A stretch of 64,000 nucleotides of DNA, from the NCBI RefSeq assembly GCF_017310645.1, contig NZ_JAFLRH010000009.1:61210-125209 (forward strand), given 5' to 3'. Under the pieces are notes generated by a model. That model saw nothing but the letters and a program-made list of their open reading frames with translations. It made no database searches and was not told the origin of the DNA. The DNA comes from Paradesulfitobacterium ferrireducens (GTDB lineage: Bacteria > Bacillota > Desulfitobacteriia > Desulfitobacteriales > Desulfitobacteriaceae). The position numbers and the translations under genes are program-made. How positions within the stretch are numbered: position 1 is the stretch's first letter; each line of letters begins with the position of its first letter. Below, piece after piece: positions 54,373-63,768 of the stretch.

Positions 54373-55602
54373 TTGGGTACACTCGGCGAAGATTCTTTAG
54401 CTTTACACCGGGAGCACAGAGGGAAATTAGTGGTGGCAAGTAAAGTTGCTGTGAAGAATGCCAGAGATTTATCCCTCGCTTATTCTCCTGGAGTTGCAGA
54501 ACCCTGCAAAGAAATTCACAAAAACAAAGACTTAGCCTACACTTATACTAATAAAGGAAACTTTGTGGCAGTGGTTTCCAATGGAACGGCCGTCTTAGGG
54601 TTAGGTGACATCGGGGCAGATGCCTCTCTGCCGGTCATGGAAGGAAAATCCGTTCTCTTCAAATCGTTTGCCGATGTGGATGCATTTCCAATTTGTATAA
54701 ATACTAAAGACATTGATCAAATTGTTGAGACGGTAAAACTGCTTGAGCCGTCATTTGGCGGGATAAACTTAGAGGACATCGGGGCACCGTCTTGTTTTGA
54801 GATTGAAGAACGTCTCAAAAAAGAAATGAACATTCCGGTTTTCCATGATGATCAACATGGAACAGCGATTGTCACCATGGCCGGTCTCATTAATGCGCTG
54901 AAAGTTGTAGGCAAGGAGCTGAAAGGCATCAAGGTCGTGACCAATGGCGCCGGCGCTGCGGGTGTTGCGATCATCAAGCTTTTAATGAGCATGGGTGTAA
55001 ACGATGTCATCATGTGTGACCGTCACGGTGCGATCTATGAGGGCAGACCGGAAGGAATGAACCAGACTAAAGATGATATCGCGAAAGTCACTAATAAAGC
55101 TAAACTTAAAGGAAGTTTAGCTGATGCCATTCGCGGGGCGGATGTCTTTATCGGGGTATCGGCTGCGAATACAGTGACCCCCGAAATGGTTCATTCTATG
55201 GCCAAAGATGCAATTATCTTTGCCATGGCTAACCCGGTGCCGGAAATCATGCCGGAACTTGCGAAAGAAGCCGGAGCAGCAGTGGTCGGAACCGGGCGCT
55301 CTGACATGCCGAATCAGGTAAATAATGTACTGGCTTTTCCGGGTATTTTCCGGGGAGCCTTAGACGTGCGAGCGACTGCGATCAATGAAGAAATGAAGAT
55401 TGCCGCGGCTTACGCGATAGCCAACCTAATTACGGATGAAGAGCTAACTGCGGATTATGTGATACCCGCTGCCTTTGACCGGAGGATTGCTCCCGCGGTG
55501 GCCCAGGCTGTAGCCAAAGCGGCCATGGACAGTGGAGCGGCTCGAATAAAGATTAATTTACAAGAAATTGCCGACAGGCTGTCTCATTTAAGCGTAGATT
55601 AA
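54373..55602 (+). CDS. NAD(P)-dependent malic enzyme
   Basis: A 409-residue malic enzyme that oxidatively decarboxylates malate to pyruvate. The N-terminal domain has the substrate tyrosine and lysine region (LSLAYSPGVAEPC, NKGNFVAVVSNGTAVLGLGDIG) and DDQHGTAIV; the NAD-binding domain starts near 185 (IKVVTNGAGAAGVAI). TTG at 54373 behind AAAGGCGGG. No terminator separates it from frdB (76 bases), so it probably shares the sigma-54 transcript, joining malate oxidation to fumarate reduction. Confidence 0.92.
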   Translation: MGTLGEDSLALHREHRGKLVVASKVAVKNARDLSLAYSPGVAEPCKEIHKNKDLAYTYTNKGNFVAVVSNGTAVLGLGDIGADASLPVMEGKSVLFKSFADVDAFPICINTKDIDQIVETVKLLEPSFGGINLEDIGAPSCFEIEERLKKEMNIPVFHDDQHGTAIVTMAGLINALKVVGKELKGIKVVTNGAGAAGVAIIKLLMSMGVNDVIMCDRHGAIYEGRPEGMNQTKDDIAKVTNKAKLKGSLADAIRGADVFIGVSAANTVTPEMVHSMAKDAIIFAMANPVPEIMPELAKEAGAAVVGTGRSDMPNQVNNVLAFPGIFRGALDVRATAINEEMKIAAAYAIANLITDEELTADYVIPAAFDRRIAPAVAQAVAKAAMDSGAARIKINLQEIADRLSHLSVD

Positions 55603-55650
55603 TCATTGGTTCGTTTGACATTTATTTAAGAATGATTCAAGCAACTTGAA

Positions 55651-55674
55651 AGAGGCTGGAATAGGCCTCTTTTT
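55651..55674 (+). terminator. Terminator of the frd-malic enzyme operon
   Basis: AGAGGC (55651-55656) pairs with GCCTCT (55665-55670), followed by a T run. Confidence 0.8.
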
Positions 55675-55682
55675 CCGTTTTG

Positions 55683-55697
55683 TGACAGAAATTGTCA
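55683..55697 (+). promoter_or_regulatory. TGACA-N5-TGTCA dyad
   Basis: A 15-base dyad (TGACA GAAAT TGTCA) a few bases upstream of the promoter at 55704. Position fits an operator; the regulator is unknown. Confidence 0.4.
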
Positions 55698-55703
55698 ATT
55701 AGT

Positions 55704-55732
55704 TTGTATGTCAAAATCAATTATAGTAAAAT
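55704..55732 (+). promoter_or_regulatory. Candidate sigma-A promoter
   Basis: TTGTAT (55704-55709) and TAAAAT (55727-55732) with a 17-bp spacer, upstream of the 55790 gene. Confidence 0.5.
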
Positions 55733-55789
55733 ACTCTTTGTGGTTAAACTAAAGACTGAGGAAAAGATAAGAAGGAAGTGTCTTCTTTG

Positions 55790-56404
55790 ATGACATTAAA
55801 ACGTGGCACAAGTCTTGAAATCTTGATGGGAAGAATTATATATTTATGTCTGGGCTTATTAGCTGTATCGGTTTTGGGTCTCAAACTCATGGATACGGAC
55901 GTAAACAATATTGAACTCGTGGACCGGGGACTTTACACAGTAATCACTGAGAAGGGCCCAGTGAATATCGCCCTTGACGATGTGTTGCGCATAGAGAGAA
56001 CGTTTACCAAAGCGGCGGTCACCGGAAATCCGGTGGAACTAGATAAGATCTATACCAAACAAGGCTTTATCTACACATCATCAACGGATCCGTTCTCTCA
56101 GAAAGCTCACGAACTGATCAATTCCCTGGATTACTATGGCTTAAAGGTATGGCAGCGCCCGAATTTAAGTTTAGAAGCCATCGGAAAGTATGGGTATGCC
56201 ATTGGGACCCCGGCGAACCTGGTTCCGATCGTCTTTTTTCTCTTGGACCTTCAATCTTTAAGTTTAACTATCGGGGCGCTAAGTTTATTTGTCTTAATCT
56301 TTCCAAGAAGAGTAACACCGGGCAAAAAGATTTACCAACGGACCCGTTCCTTGGAACCGGAGTTTAAGAGCGGAGATGAAAAACTAGAAGTCTTGGCCAA
56401 ATAA
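55790..56404 (+). CDS. Unknown membrane protein with two membrane segments
   Basis: A 204-residue protein. Hydrophobic segments lie near 13-30 (RIIYLCLGLLAVSVLGL) and 150-178 (LVPIVFFLLDLQSL), with an extracytoplasmic-looking domain between. No family recognised. ATG at 55790 is preferred (AGAAGGAAG upstream), though GTG at 55778 is in frame. It precedes the ANTAR regulator by about 30 bases and may be cotranscribed. Confidence 0.6.
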   Translation: MTLKRGTSLEILMGRIIYLCLGLLAVSVLGLKLMDTDVNNIELVDRGLYTVITEKGPVNIALDDVLRIERTFTKAAVTGNPVELDKIYTKQGFIYTSSTDPFSQKAHELINSLDYYGLKVWQRPNLSLEAIGKYGYAIGTPANLVPIVFFLLDLQSLSLTIGALSLFVLIFPRRVTPGKKIYQRTRSLEPEFKSGDEKLEVLAK

Positions 56405-56436
56405 ATGGTTATTAAAGAGAACGAGAGTGTGAGGAT

Positions 56437-57039
56437 ATGAGACGGGCAATACTGGTTATAGAGAAAAGTTCTATATTCCAGGAGATTAGGCCTATTTTAC
56501 CACTGGCAGGATATGAAGCGGTAGCCTGCATGAAAAACGGGATGGAAGCGCTGCGTTTGCTTCACCGGTACGAACCGGATTTAATTATTGCAGATTGGAG
56601 CATCCACGGACTTAAGACCCAAGAATTTTTAGAAACAGTGCTCATTCAAAATCTCTGTCCGATCATTTTAATATTAACCGCGGAAGAGTACCAATCCCTA
56701 ACACCGGCAAGACAAATCGAAGCTCACCAAATTTTGCTATACCCATTAAGAGCTTTGGATTTATTAGCAGGGGTCCAAACGGTGGAGCAGCGATTTAAAC
56801 GAGAAAAGGAATTAAACGAGCGTATCCGCAGACTTGAACAGGAATTAAGCACCCGCAAGCTGATCTTTCAAGCCCAATTAAAGTTGATTCATGAATTCGG
56901 CCATAGTGAAGAAACCGCTTACACGGTCATAAGGAACCAGGCTATGGCTACACGTAAAAACATTGCCGCCACCGCCCGAGACATCATTAAAGGCGTGTGG
57001 ATGCCAGAAAGGGGATCCAATGATGGAGATCTTGGTTAA
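56437..57039 (+). CDS. ANTAR-domain response regulator
   Basis: A 200-residue protein. The receiver domain has the phosphoacceptor Asp53 in LIIADWSIHG. A coiled linker leads to a C-terminal ANTAR domain (ETAYTVIRNQAMATRKNIAATARDII near 160-190). ANTAR proteins bind dual-hexaloop RNAs and prevent transcription termination. No cognate kinase is adjacent. It overlaps the OsmC gene by 17-20 bases. Confidence 0.82.
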   Translation: MRRAILVIEKSSIFQEIRPILPLAGYEAVACMKNGMEALRLLHRYEPDLIIADWSIHGLKTQEFLETVLIQNLCPIILILTAEEYQSLTPARQIEAHQILLYPLRALDLLAGVQTVEQRFKREKELNERIRRLEQELSTRKLIFQAQLKLIHEFGHSEETAYTVIRNQAMATRKNIAATARDIIKGVWMPERGSNDGDLG

Positions 57040-57439
57040 ACATATTAAAGGTATGCATTTTCAGGGAGAGGGCAATGCCAAAGTAGTTACTCATATTGAC
57101 CAAAGTGTCAAAGCAGGCGGAACCGGTATGGGGGCCAGTCCGATGGAACTGGTCTTAATGGCTATCGCAGGATGCAGCGGCATGGATGCCGTTTCAATCT
57201 TGGAAAAAATGAGAGTGGACTTTGACCGGTTTCATATATTCGTACAGGGTGAGCGGGCTGCAGACCATCCTAAAGTATTCACTGACATAGAGGTGGTTTA
57301 TAAATTTTGGGGTAAAACTTTACCTGAGGACAAGCTTCAACGGGCAGTCTCCCTTTCGATGGAGAAATATTGCAGCGTGGCCAATATGATTGACAAAGCA
57401 GCCAATCTGACCTACCGGATTATGATTAATCCGAGTTGA
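57023..57439 (+). CDS. OsmC family protein
   Basis: A 138-residue protein of the OsmC/Ohr fold, which reduces organic hydroperoxides or handles redox-active thiols. The first active-site cysteine is in IAGCSGMDAVSIL (Cys51) and the second in SMEKYCSVANM near 112. ATG at 57023 or 57020 behind AAAGGGG; both lie within the ANTAR gene, so translation is coupled. Confidence 0.82.
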   Translation: MEILVKHIKGMHFQGEGNAKVVTHIDQSVKAGGTGMGASPMELVLMAIAGCSGMDAVSILEKMRVDFDRFHIFVQGERAADHPKVFTDIEVVYKFWGKTLPEDKLQRAVSLSMEKYCSVANMIDKAANLTYRIMINPS

Positions 57440-57512
57440 TGGAATCAGAATCCTAGTTGATTGAATAAAGGTGATTTGCTATACTTATAGCGACATAAAT
57501 TTTAAGTCAAAT

Positions 57513-57545
57513 GGCCGCACATAAAGACATGCGGCCTTGTTTTAT
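57513..57545 (+). terminator. Terminator after the OsmC gene
   Basis: GGCCGCA (57513-57519) pairs with TGCGGCC (57530-57536), followed by TTGTTTTA. Confidence 0.8.
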
Positions 57546-57584
57546 GCTATGTCTAATCGAAGTGAACAAAAAACAGGAGAAAAT

Positions 57585-58550
57585 ATGATGCGAAAAAGAA
57601 AAAGAAGAATCAAAGCTAAAAATCTTGTGCTTTTTTTACTTTTTAATGTAATTTTTTCTATTCTTTTAGCCCCGTTTGTCCTTTTCTACGGACCGTTTCA
57701 ATCGTTAAAAGTAGTTGCGGTCGGAGCGGTTGAAACCTCGCGTCATCCCCAAGTTGTGCGTTTTTTTCTATCGCAGGACGAAATTAATACCATTCTTCGT
57801 AGCAATGATTCCCAGGGAGTTGGCTCAAATCTAAAAATCGGCACGGAACAAGTCGTGTCAGACGACGGGATTACAATCGAAGATATTAAAGGTCCCAACT
57901 TCAAAGGCAAGGTCATGCTGGTGCGTGACCCTAAACGGGTGAAAGTCGCGGTAACCAAGGATTTGGGTGAACAAGGACAGCGTTTGACCGATATGGTGAA
58001 AGATGCCGGGGCAGTCGCCGGTGTTAACGGTGGGGGGTTTTATGACCCGAATGGCAAAGGGAACGGCGGTTTTCCGTTTGGCTTAACGGTGCAAAACGGG
58101 AAGCTGGTGCATAATAATGTCGAGAATCAAAAAGCCTCATTGGTAGCGCTCGATGGGAACGGAAAGTTGATAATCAAAGAAATGAGTGCTTCCGAACTGG
58201 CTCAAAATAACATTAAAGAGGCTGTAACCTTCGGACCCAATCTGATTGAAGACGGTAAACCGTTGGTAAAAGGAGACGGCGGTTGGGGCTGGGCCCCTCG
58301 TACCGCTATTGGACAAACGGCTGACGGTACCATTATCTTTGTAGTGATTGACGGCCGCCAGCCTACCTGGAGTGTCGGTGCCTCACTGCGGGATGTTATG
58401 AATATTTTCCAGAAGTATGATGCCGTGAATGCGGTCAACCTGGATGGAGGATCTTCCTCCGAAATGGTTTATAATGGTAAAATCGTCAACAAATTATGGA
58501 ATATTTTCGGAGAACGCTATATTCCGACCGCATTTGTGGTGATGCCATAA
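57585..58550 (+). CDS. Phosphodiester glycosidase family exported protein
   Basis: A 321-residue protein with a basic N-terminus and one membrane helix (LVLFLLFNVIFSILLAPFVLF). The phosphodiester glycosidase (NAGPA/DUF2233) domain is marked by VAGVNGGGFYDPNG near 145 and VNLDGGSSSEMVYNG near 300. These proteins act on cell-surface or exopolysaccharide phosphodiesters. ATG at 57585 behind AGGAG. Followed 24 bases later by a secreted protein gene. Confidence 0.82.
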   Translation: MMRKRKRRIKAKNLVLFLLFNVIFSILLAPFVLFYGPFQSLKVVAVGAVETSRHPQVVRFFLSQDEINTILRSNDSQGVGSNLKIGTEQVVSDDGITIEDIKGPNFKGKVMLVRDPKRVKVAVTKDLGEQGQRLTDMVKDAGAVAGVNGGGFYDPNGKGNGGFPFGLTVQNGKLVHNNVENQKASLVALDGNGKLIIKEMSASELAQNNIKEAVTFGPNLIEDGKPLVKGDGGWGWAPRTAIGQTADGTIIFVVIDGRQPTWSVGASLRDVMNIFQKYDAVNAVNLDGGSSSEMVYNGKIVNKLWNIFGERYIPTAFVVMP

Positions 58551-58574
58551 GTTAAGATGCAAAGGGGTCAAATC

Positions 58575-59870
58575 ATGAAAAAGAAACTGCGTATTCTTCT
58601 AACCTGGACCGTGATTTCACTCTTGGTTCAGTTTGCTCTATACTCGTTTTTAGACCACAGCATTGCCAAGGTTTTAGCTCCACCTTCAAATGAACCGATA
58701 ACGGCCAGTTTAACCGCGCGCATTCCGGGCTCAAACTTGGAAAATCCCCAGTTATCGTATGATAAAAAATACTTGGCCACCGTGGATCACGGAGTCTTTA
58801 AAGTATTTAATCTTAAAAGTGAGAAACTGGTGTTTAGCAAGAGCGCACCTTCAGGAAACCCTAAGGGGATGGGGGTAATTTCCTATAAGTGGCTCCCTGA
58901 CCGCAATACCTTAATTTACTTTTATGCCCGCCAAAATCCGGCGGCACCAAATCCTACCCCCGCTAAACCGGCAACCCAAACTAAAGCGACGGTGGCGCAC
59001 ACTTCCGCCGCTCAGCTCACAGTTCCTAAAACCCAGAAAGAAGACCCGCAAGAGTCATTGCCTTCAAAACCTCAACCGGAGTCACCCAAACCTTCAACCC
59101 CTGCCCCCAGTCAAACCCAGCCGGTTAAGCCCTACAATCCGCAAATCACTGAACTCTATACCCTTGAGTTTCTAGATGATGAGGGCATTGAACCGGAAGA
59201 CCGCAAAAATGACGTAGAGTCATTAGACAGCTATTTTCCGGCCGGTGGTCAAATCATTCACCTGGATTTCTCGACCTCGACCAATCTGATTTATTTAACA
59301 GTGAAAAGCGGAACCACAATGAAGCTGCTGGAAATTGACGTGATGAAGGATATCAGCAACCTGACCAAAGGCGGGGAAACCATAACCAATGTGGCTGTAT
59401 CGGATCAATACGGCACACTTTATATCGACAGCAAGCAGGGAACATCGAAACAAGTCGCTGCGGTTAAAGGATGGCAGCGTTACGCGATCACCAAAAAAGA
59501 CAACCAATATTTACTGGGAACAGGAAATGGAGTTGTATATCTCGGTGAAATCGATAATAACCAGCTCGTAAAAATCCTTACCGTTAAGGATAGCTCAGAC
59601 TTAAAAAATATAAATACTGCAGCCGAGACTCAGTGGGAAGGGTCAATCCCATTTAAAGACAGCAAAACGGTGATAGGATCAAAAGGCCAGCTCATTATAT
59701 ACGGCCAGAACCAGTTGCACGTTGTGCAAGATGGTAAAGAGCAACAGATCGATTTGGGAGAAGAGAAGGGAGAAACCAGTTATGTCACCAGGGATGGGGC
59801 AGAACTCTTTCAACTGCGCCCGGAGGGCAGTATGACTATCGTTGAATTAAAGCCGCTGACTTCACTGTAA
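58575..59870 (+). CDS. Secreted protein of unknown function, propeller-like
   Basis: A 431-residue protein with an N-terminal signal or anchor (ILLTWTVISLLVQFALYSFL). It has beta-rich repeats reminiscent of propeller blades (LSYDKKYLATVDHGVFKVFN) on both sides of a Pro/Thr/Lys-rich linker of about 60 residues (near 115-175). AAAGGGG lies before the ATG at 58575. Probably in an operon with the preceding phosphodiester glycosidase gene. Its 3' end overlaps the convergent UPF0182 gene by nine bases. Confidence 0.6.
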   Translation: MKKKLRILLTWTVISLLVQFALYSFLDHSIAKVLAPPSNEPITASLTARIPGSNLENPQLSYDKKYLATVDHGVFKVFNLKSEKLVFSKSAPSGNPKGMGVISYKWLPDRNTLIYFYARQNPAAPNPTPAKPATQTKATVAHTSAAQLTVPKTQKEDPQESLPSKPQPESPKPSTPAPSQTQPVKPYNPQITELYTLEFLDDEGIEPEDRKNDVESLDSYFPAGGQIIHLDFSTSTNLIYLTVKSGTTMKLLEIDVMKDISNLTKGGETITNVAVSDQYGTLYIDSKQGTSKQVAAVKGWQRYAITKKDNQYLLGTGNGVVYLGEIDNNQLVKILTVKDSSDLKNINTAAETQWEGSIPFKDSKTVIGSKGQLIIYGQNQLHVVQDGKEQQIDLGEEKGETSYVTRDGAELFQLRPEGSMTIVELKPLTSL

Positions 59871-62594
59871 GGACTTTACCTGAGATTCAAGGTTGTCTAA
59901 GAGGGTTCGCACCTGCTCTATTTGTTCAAGAATAGAAGTAATATCCCCTTGGCTCGGGGGAACGGAGGGAGTAGAAGGGGTAGGAGCCGGGGGCGGGGCC
60001 GCTTGCCCTGGCTCCGGCGCAGTAACGGTAAGAGCAGTCTCTCCGAAGAGCTGGGTCAGCGCTAAGTCCAGGGTTTCAGTCATCACCAGGCGATCCTGGT
60101 AAGCGACCACCACCCGCTTCATTTCTGGAATACTTCCTCCTTTGTCGGACTGAAGGTAAATGGGTTCGACGTAGAGGAAGTTTCCTGCCAGCGGGAGAGC
60201 AAGAAGATTTCCTCTGATGACGCTTGAACCTTTCTGATCCCAGAGCGCCAGTTGTTTCGAAATCTCCGGATCTTGATCAATGCGGGATTCGATTTGGAGC
60301 GGACCGTCTACTTCGATATTTTTAGGCAGTTTATACACGATCAACTGGCCGTAATTTCCTTGATCCATCCGGGCCGCCATCCAGGCTACCATATTATTGC
60401 GGGTGTTGGTGGTGCTTGAGGCCGGGGTGAACGGAAGCATGAGAATAAACTCTTCTTTGGAGGCACCGGGAATTTTCATGATTGTATAGTAGGGATCCAC
60501 ATTTTGCGGTTTGGATTCATACAATTCTTTGGCGATATCCCAGGCATCCTCTTTGTTATAAAAAACAGCCGGATTGGTCATGTGGAACGTCTTCAACATA
60601 TTACTTTGAATGGTAAAGAGCAGCTCAGGATAGCGCAAATGGGCCTGAAGTCCGGCCGGCATCAGGGAAAGATCTTTAAAAACACCCGGAAATATCTTCC
60701 GGTAAGTCTGGAGCAGGGGATCTTGGTCATTGACTGCATAAAAGTCTACATTCCCATTATAAGCATCGACAACCACTTTAACCGAGTTGCGGATATAGTT
60801 AAAGTCTTGCTCGGGGTAAGTGCTGGCATAAGGCAGGGAATTTGAGGCAGTATAGGCATCGATGATCCAGAACAGCCGTCCGTCATTCACCACTAAATAA
60901 GGGTCATCGTCAAACCTTAAGAAGGGCGCCAGTTTTTCAACGCGTTCCCTGATATTGCGGTGCAAGAGAATCCGGCTTTGGCTTGTGATTTCCCGGTTAA
61001 GATAAAAACGAAACGTGCCGTGGTTAAGGGAAAGCATTAACTTATTGAACCCTGTGAAAAGGATCCCAGTCTGTCCGTTATAGTTATTTTCCGCATTAGA
61101 GCTTCCTTGGGGGTAGTCGAATTCTTTTATGTTGGCGTTTACAACCACCCAGTCATTCGTAAGCTCGCCGTAATAAATCCTGGGTTCGTTCAACTTAAGT
61201 TCCGTAAATTCCGTGACCGGGGGCACATCTTTGATAGCAAAAGAAGGCAGCCCTTCAGCCGTTACTGCATTGGCAAAGGAGCCGGCTATGCCGTAACCGT
61301 GAGTGTATTTAAAACGGGTGTTAATAAAGGTTTTAGCTTTGGGATCGAGATCTGGGGTAGATATTTCGCGCGGGGCGATGAGAACTTGACGGTATTCTCC
61401 GTTTACCGTATACCGGTCAACATCAATATCATGAAATTTATAATAAAGCCGGATTCCTTGTTTCTGGGTGAATGTCTGCAAGAGCGGCCGGGTATCATTC
61501 AGCCTGACATTGTTCAGAGTCGCTTGTTCCGTTTTCAAGGAATTAGGTGTTAGAGGAGTATTGCCGGGATAATCCAGTTCCTGGATACGATCAAGACCGT
61601 ATCCGAAGCGCGTCAGCTTTATTTCATTCGCTATATAGGGTGCTTCTTTATCTAATTCGTTTGGAACTACGATCAGGGATTGGATTAATACGGGAAAAAT
61701 CGTATAAAAGATGGTACTGATCAGAAAAAGTCCTGTAACCGGTAGAGTAAGAAAGCGTTCATCGCGCATTTTCAGTGCTAGGAAGCCGGCGATAAGACCA
61801 AGAAGTGCGAGCGTGATCAAGACTTTCAGCACCGGCAGAGTTGCATGCATGTCTGTATAACCGGCCCCGATCACATGTCCGTGTTGGGAATATAAGAGTT
61901 GATAAATATCAAGGAAATAACCGAAGGCTTTGAGGGCGAATAAGAAGCTTACTAATATCGCTAAGTGACGCCTTGCAGCGCCGGCGATTTCTACCGATCC
62001 CCGGCGCCATATTTTAAGTGAATTAAAGTGCAGGACTCCAGTGAGTGTATAGAAAAGGGCTGTGAAAAACGTCAGAAGAAAAATCGGCCCAAAAAAAGCG
62101 TTATACAGGGTCTGCATAAAAGGGAGGGAAAAGAAATAAAAGGAGAGATCCTTCCCGAAAACGGGATCTATTTGGCCAAAGGAAGTAGGGTTTACGAAAG
62201 CGAGCACTTCAAGCCAGCCGGTAAACCCGGCGATAAAACTAATGGCAAAGCTGATCACGGCAGAGGCCAGGAGGAGCCAAAGGGTAAACCGGCGCTGGCT
62301 CAAAGTAAAGACCGGGCCATCCATTTCTTGCACCAACCTCAGACGCTGGCGGAGACGGGCGTTGATAAAGGTCAGGATAGCATGCCTTACAGATAAAAGA
62401 GTTCCGGCGATAAAAACAAAGAGAATAGTGCCGTTGATCGCCTGAATTAACCACTTGCTTAAGAGCGGGGTCCAGAAGAGGGCAAGATAGCCTAAATCTT
62501 TAAACCAGAGCCAATCTTCATAAAGCCCGCTTATCCCTGCCAGAATCGCTATCAGAATTAGCAGACCGATCAGAGTTTTTAAGACACGGTGCAA
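59862..62594 (-). CDS. UPF0182 family membrane protein
   Basis: A 910-residue protein with about seven membrane helices in the first 330 residues, a large extracytoplasmic domain (conserved segment PQGSSNAENNYNG near 500) and a Pro-rich tail with a coiled coil. TTG at 62594 is the start because AAGGAGG is eight bases upstream; the longer frame has no ribosome site. Function of UPF0182 is unknown. Confidence 0.88.
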   Translation of the reverse strand: MHRVLKTLIGLLILIAILAGISGLYEDWLWFKDLGYLALFWTPLLSKWLIQAINGTILFVFIAGTLLSVRHAILTFINARLRQRLRLVQEMDGPVFTLSQRRFTLWLLLASAVISFAISFIAGFTGWLEVLAFVNPTSFGQIDPVFGKDLSFYFFSLPFMQTLYNAFFGPIFLLTFFTALFYTLTGVLHFNSLKIWRRGSVEIAGAARRHLAILVSFLFALKAFGYFLDIYQLLYSQHGHVIGAGYTDMHATLPVLKVLITLALLGLIAGFLALKMRDERFLTLPVTGLFLISTIFYTIFPVLIQSLIVVPNELDKEAPYIANEIKLTRFGYGLDRIQELDYPGNTPLTPNSLKTEQATLNNVRLNDTRPLLQTFTQKQGIRLYYKFHDIDVDRYTVNGEYRQVLIAPREISTPDLDPKAKTFINTRFKYTHGYGIAGSFANAVTAEGLPSFAIKDVPPVTEFTELKLNEPRIYYGELTNDWVVVNANIKEFDYPQGSSNAENNYNGQTGILFTGFNKLMLSLNHGTFRFYLNREITSQSRILLHRNIRERVEKLAPFLRFDDDPYLVVNDGRLFWIIDAYTASNSLPYASTYPEQDFNYIRNSVKVVVDAYNGNVDFYAVNDQDPLLQTYRKIFPGVFKDLSLMPAGLQAHLRYPELLFTIQSNMLKTFHMTNPAVFYNKEDAWDIAKELYESKPQNVDPYYTIMKIPGASKEEFILMLPFTPASSTTNTRNNMVAWMAARMDQGNYGQLIVYKLPKNIEVDGPLQIESRIDQDPEISKQLALWDQKGSSVIRGNLLALPLAGNFLYVEPIYLQSDKGGSIPEMKRVVVAYQDRLVMTETLDLALTQLFGETALTVTAPEPGQAAPPPAPTPSTPSVPPSQGDITSILEQIEQVRTLLDNLESQVKSLQ

Positions 62595-62805
62595 AATTAT
62601 TTCCTCCTTACCAGCTTTACCAAAGTATTCCGCATTATATATTCTTCCCAAATGGGAAAAATACCTTCACATTATTTTTGCTGATCCGAAGAAAATGTTG
62701 TAAGGAAAAAGTAAGTTTCCTTTCCAGGTATGAATGTGCTATACTATCATAGAATACCCTTAAGGGGTATGTTGTGTTATATTTTTAAGTGAGGTGTTCA
62801 GAACG

Positions 62806-63714
62806 ATGTATGATGTCATTATTGTCGGTGCAGGGCCGGCGGGCTTAACTGCCGGAATCTACGCTTCCCGGGGAGGTCTTAAGACTGCGATTGTAGAAAT
62901 GGGAATGCCGGGCGGACAAGCGGCTTCCACTGAAAAAATCGAGAACTATCCCGGATTTAGCGATGGAATCGGCGGATATGAATTAATGAATGCATTTCAT
63001 CAACAAGCGTCAGCTTTTGGAGCCGAATTTATTTTCGAACAGGTTCAGAGGCTTGACCTCAAAGGAGAAGTAAAAAAAGTTGAAACCGATGCCCAAACTA
63101 TCGAGGGCCGGGCTGTAATCATTGCAGCCGGTTCAAAACCCCGCCCTCTCGGTGTTCCGGGGGAAGATACCTTTCACGGGCGGGGAGTATCTTACTGTGC
63201 GACCTGTGACGGTGCTTTTTTCCGGGGAAAAAAAGTCGTAGTGGTCGGAGGCGGGGATGCTGCTCTTGAAGAAGGTATATACTTAACCAAATTCGCCGAC
63301 CAAGTGACAATTGTCCACCGCCGGCAAGGTTTCCGGGCAGCTCAAATTGCAGTCAAACGGGCCCAAGATAATCCTAAGATTAAATTCGAGCTGGATGCTG
63401 TCGTCACGGAAATTCTCGGGTCTGACCACGTGGAAGGAGTCCGCATAAAAAATGTTAAAAGCGGGGAAGAGAAAGAAATCGCAATTGACGGAGTGTTCGT
63501 GTACGTTGGCACAGAGCCCAATGCCCAGTTCCTTGAAGGGGATCTGGATGTGGATGAACGCGGGTATATAAAAACCGATGCCTTGCTGAGAACAAACCTT
63601 CCCGGGGTGTACGCTGCCGGGGATATCCGTACAACCCCGCTGCGCCAGGTGGCAACAGCCGTAGGGGACGGTGCGCTGGCGGCAGTAGAAGTGGAGAAGT
63701 ATTTAGCAGAATAG
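62806..63714 (+). CDS. trxB: Thioredoxin reductase TrxB
   Basis: A 302-residue FAD/NADPH enzyme that reduces thioredoxin. The FAD loop GAGPAG is at 8-13; the redox pair CATC is at Cys131-Cys134 in YCATCDGAFF; the NADPH loop VVGGGDAALEE lies near 147-157; the C-terminal AAGDIRTTPLRQVATAVGDGA motif ends the FAD domain. ATG at 62806 behind GTGAGGTG; GTG at 62794 is less likely. Followed by a terminator. Confidence 0.95.
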   Translation: MYDVIIVGAGPAGLTAGIYASRGGLKTAIVEMGMPGGQAASTEKIENYPGFSDGIGGYELMNAFHQQASAFGAEFIFEQVQRLDLKGEVKKVETDAQTIEGRAVIIAAGSKPRPLGVPGEDTFHGRGVSYCATCDGAFFRGKKVVVVGGGDAALEEGIYLTKFADQVTIVHRRQGFRAAQIAVKRAQDNPKIKFELDAVVTEILGSDHVEGVRIKNVKSGEEKEIAIDGVFVYVGTEPNAQFLEGDLDVDERGYIKTDALLRTNLPGVYAAGDIRTTPLRQVATAVGDGALAAVEVEKYLAE

Positions 63715-63728
63715 AAGTCTAAAACTAA

Positions 63729-63768
63729 ACTCCGTATTACTTTTTAGCGAGTGATACGGAGTATTTAT
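63729..63768 (+). terminator. Terminator of trxB
   Basis: ACTCCGTATTAC (63729-63740) pairs with GTGATACGGAGT (63751-63762), with one mismatch of the G-U type, followed by ATTTAT. Confidence 0.75.
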
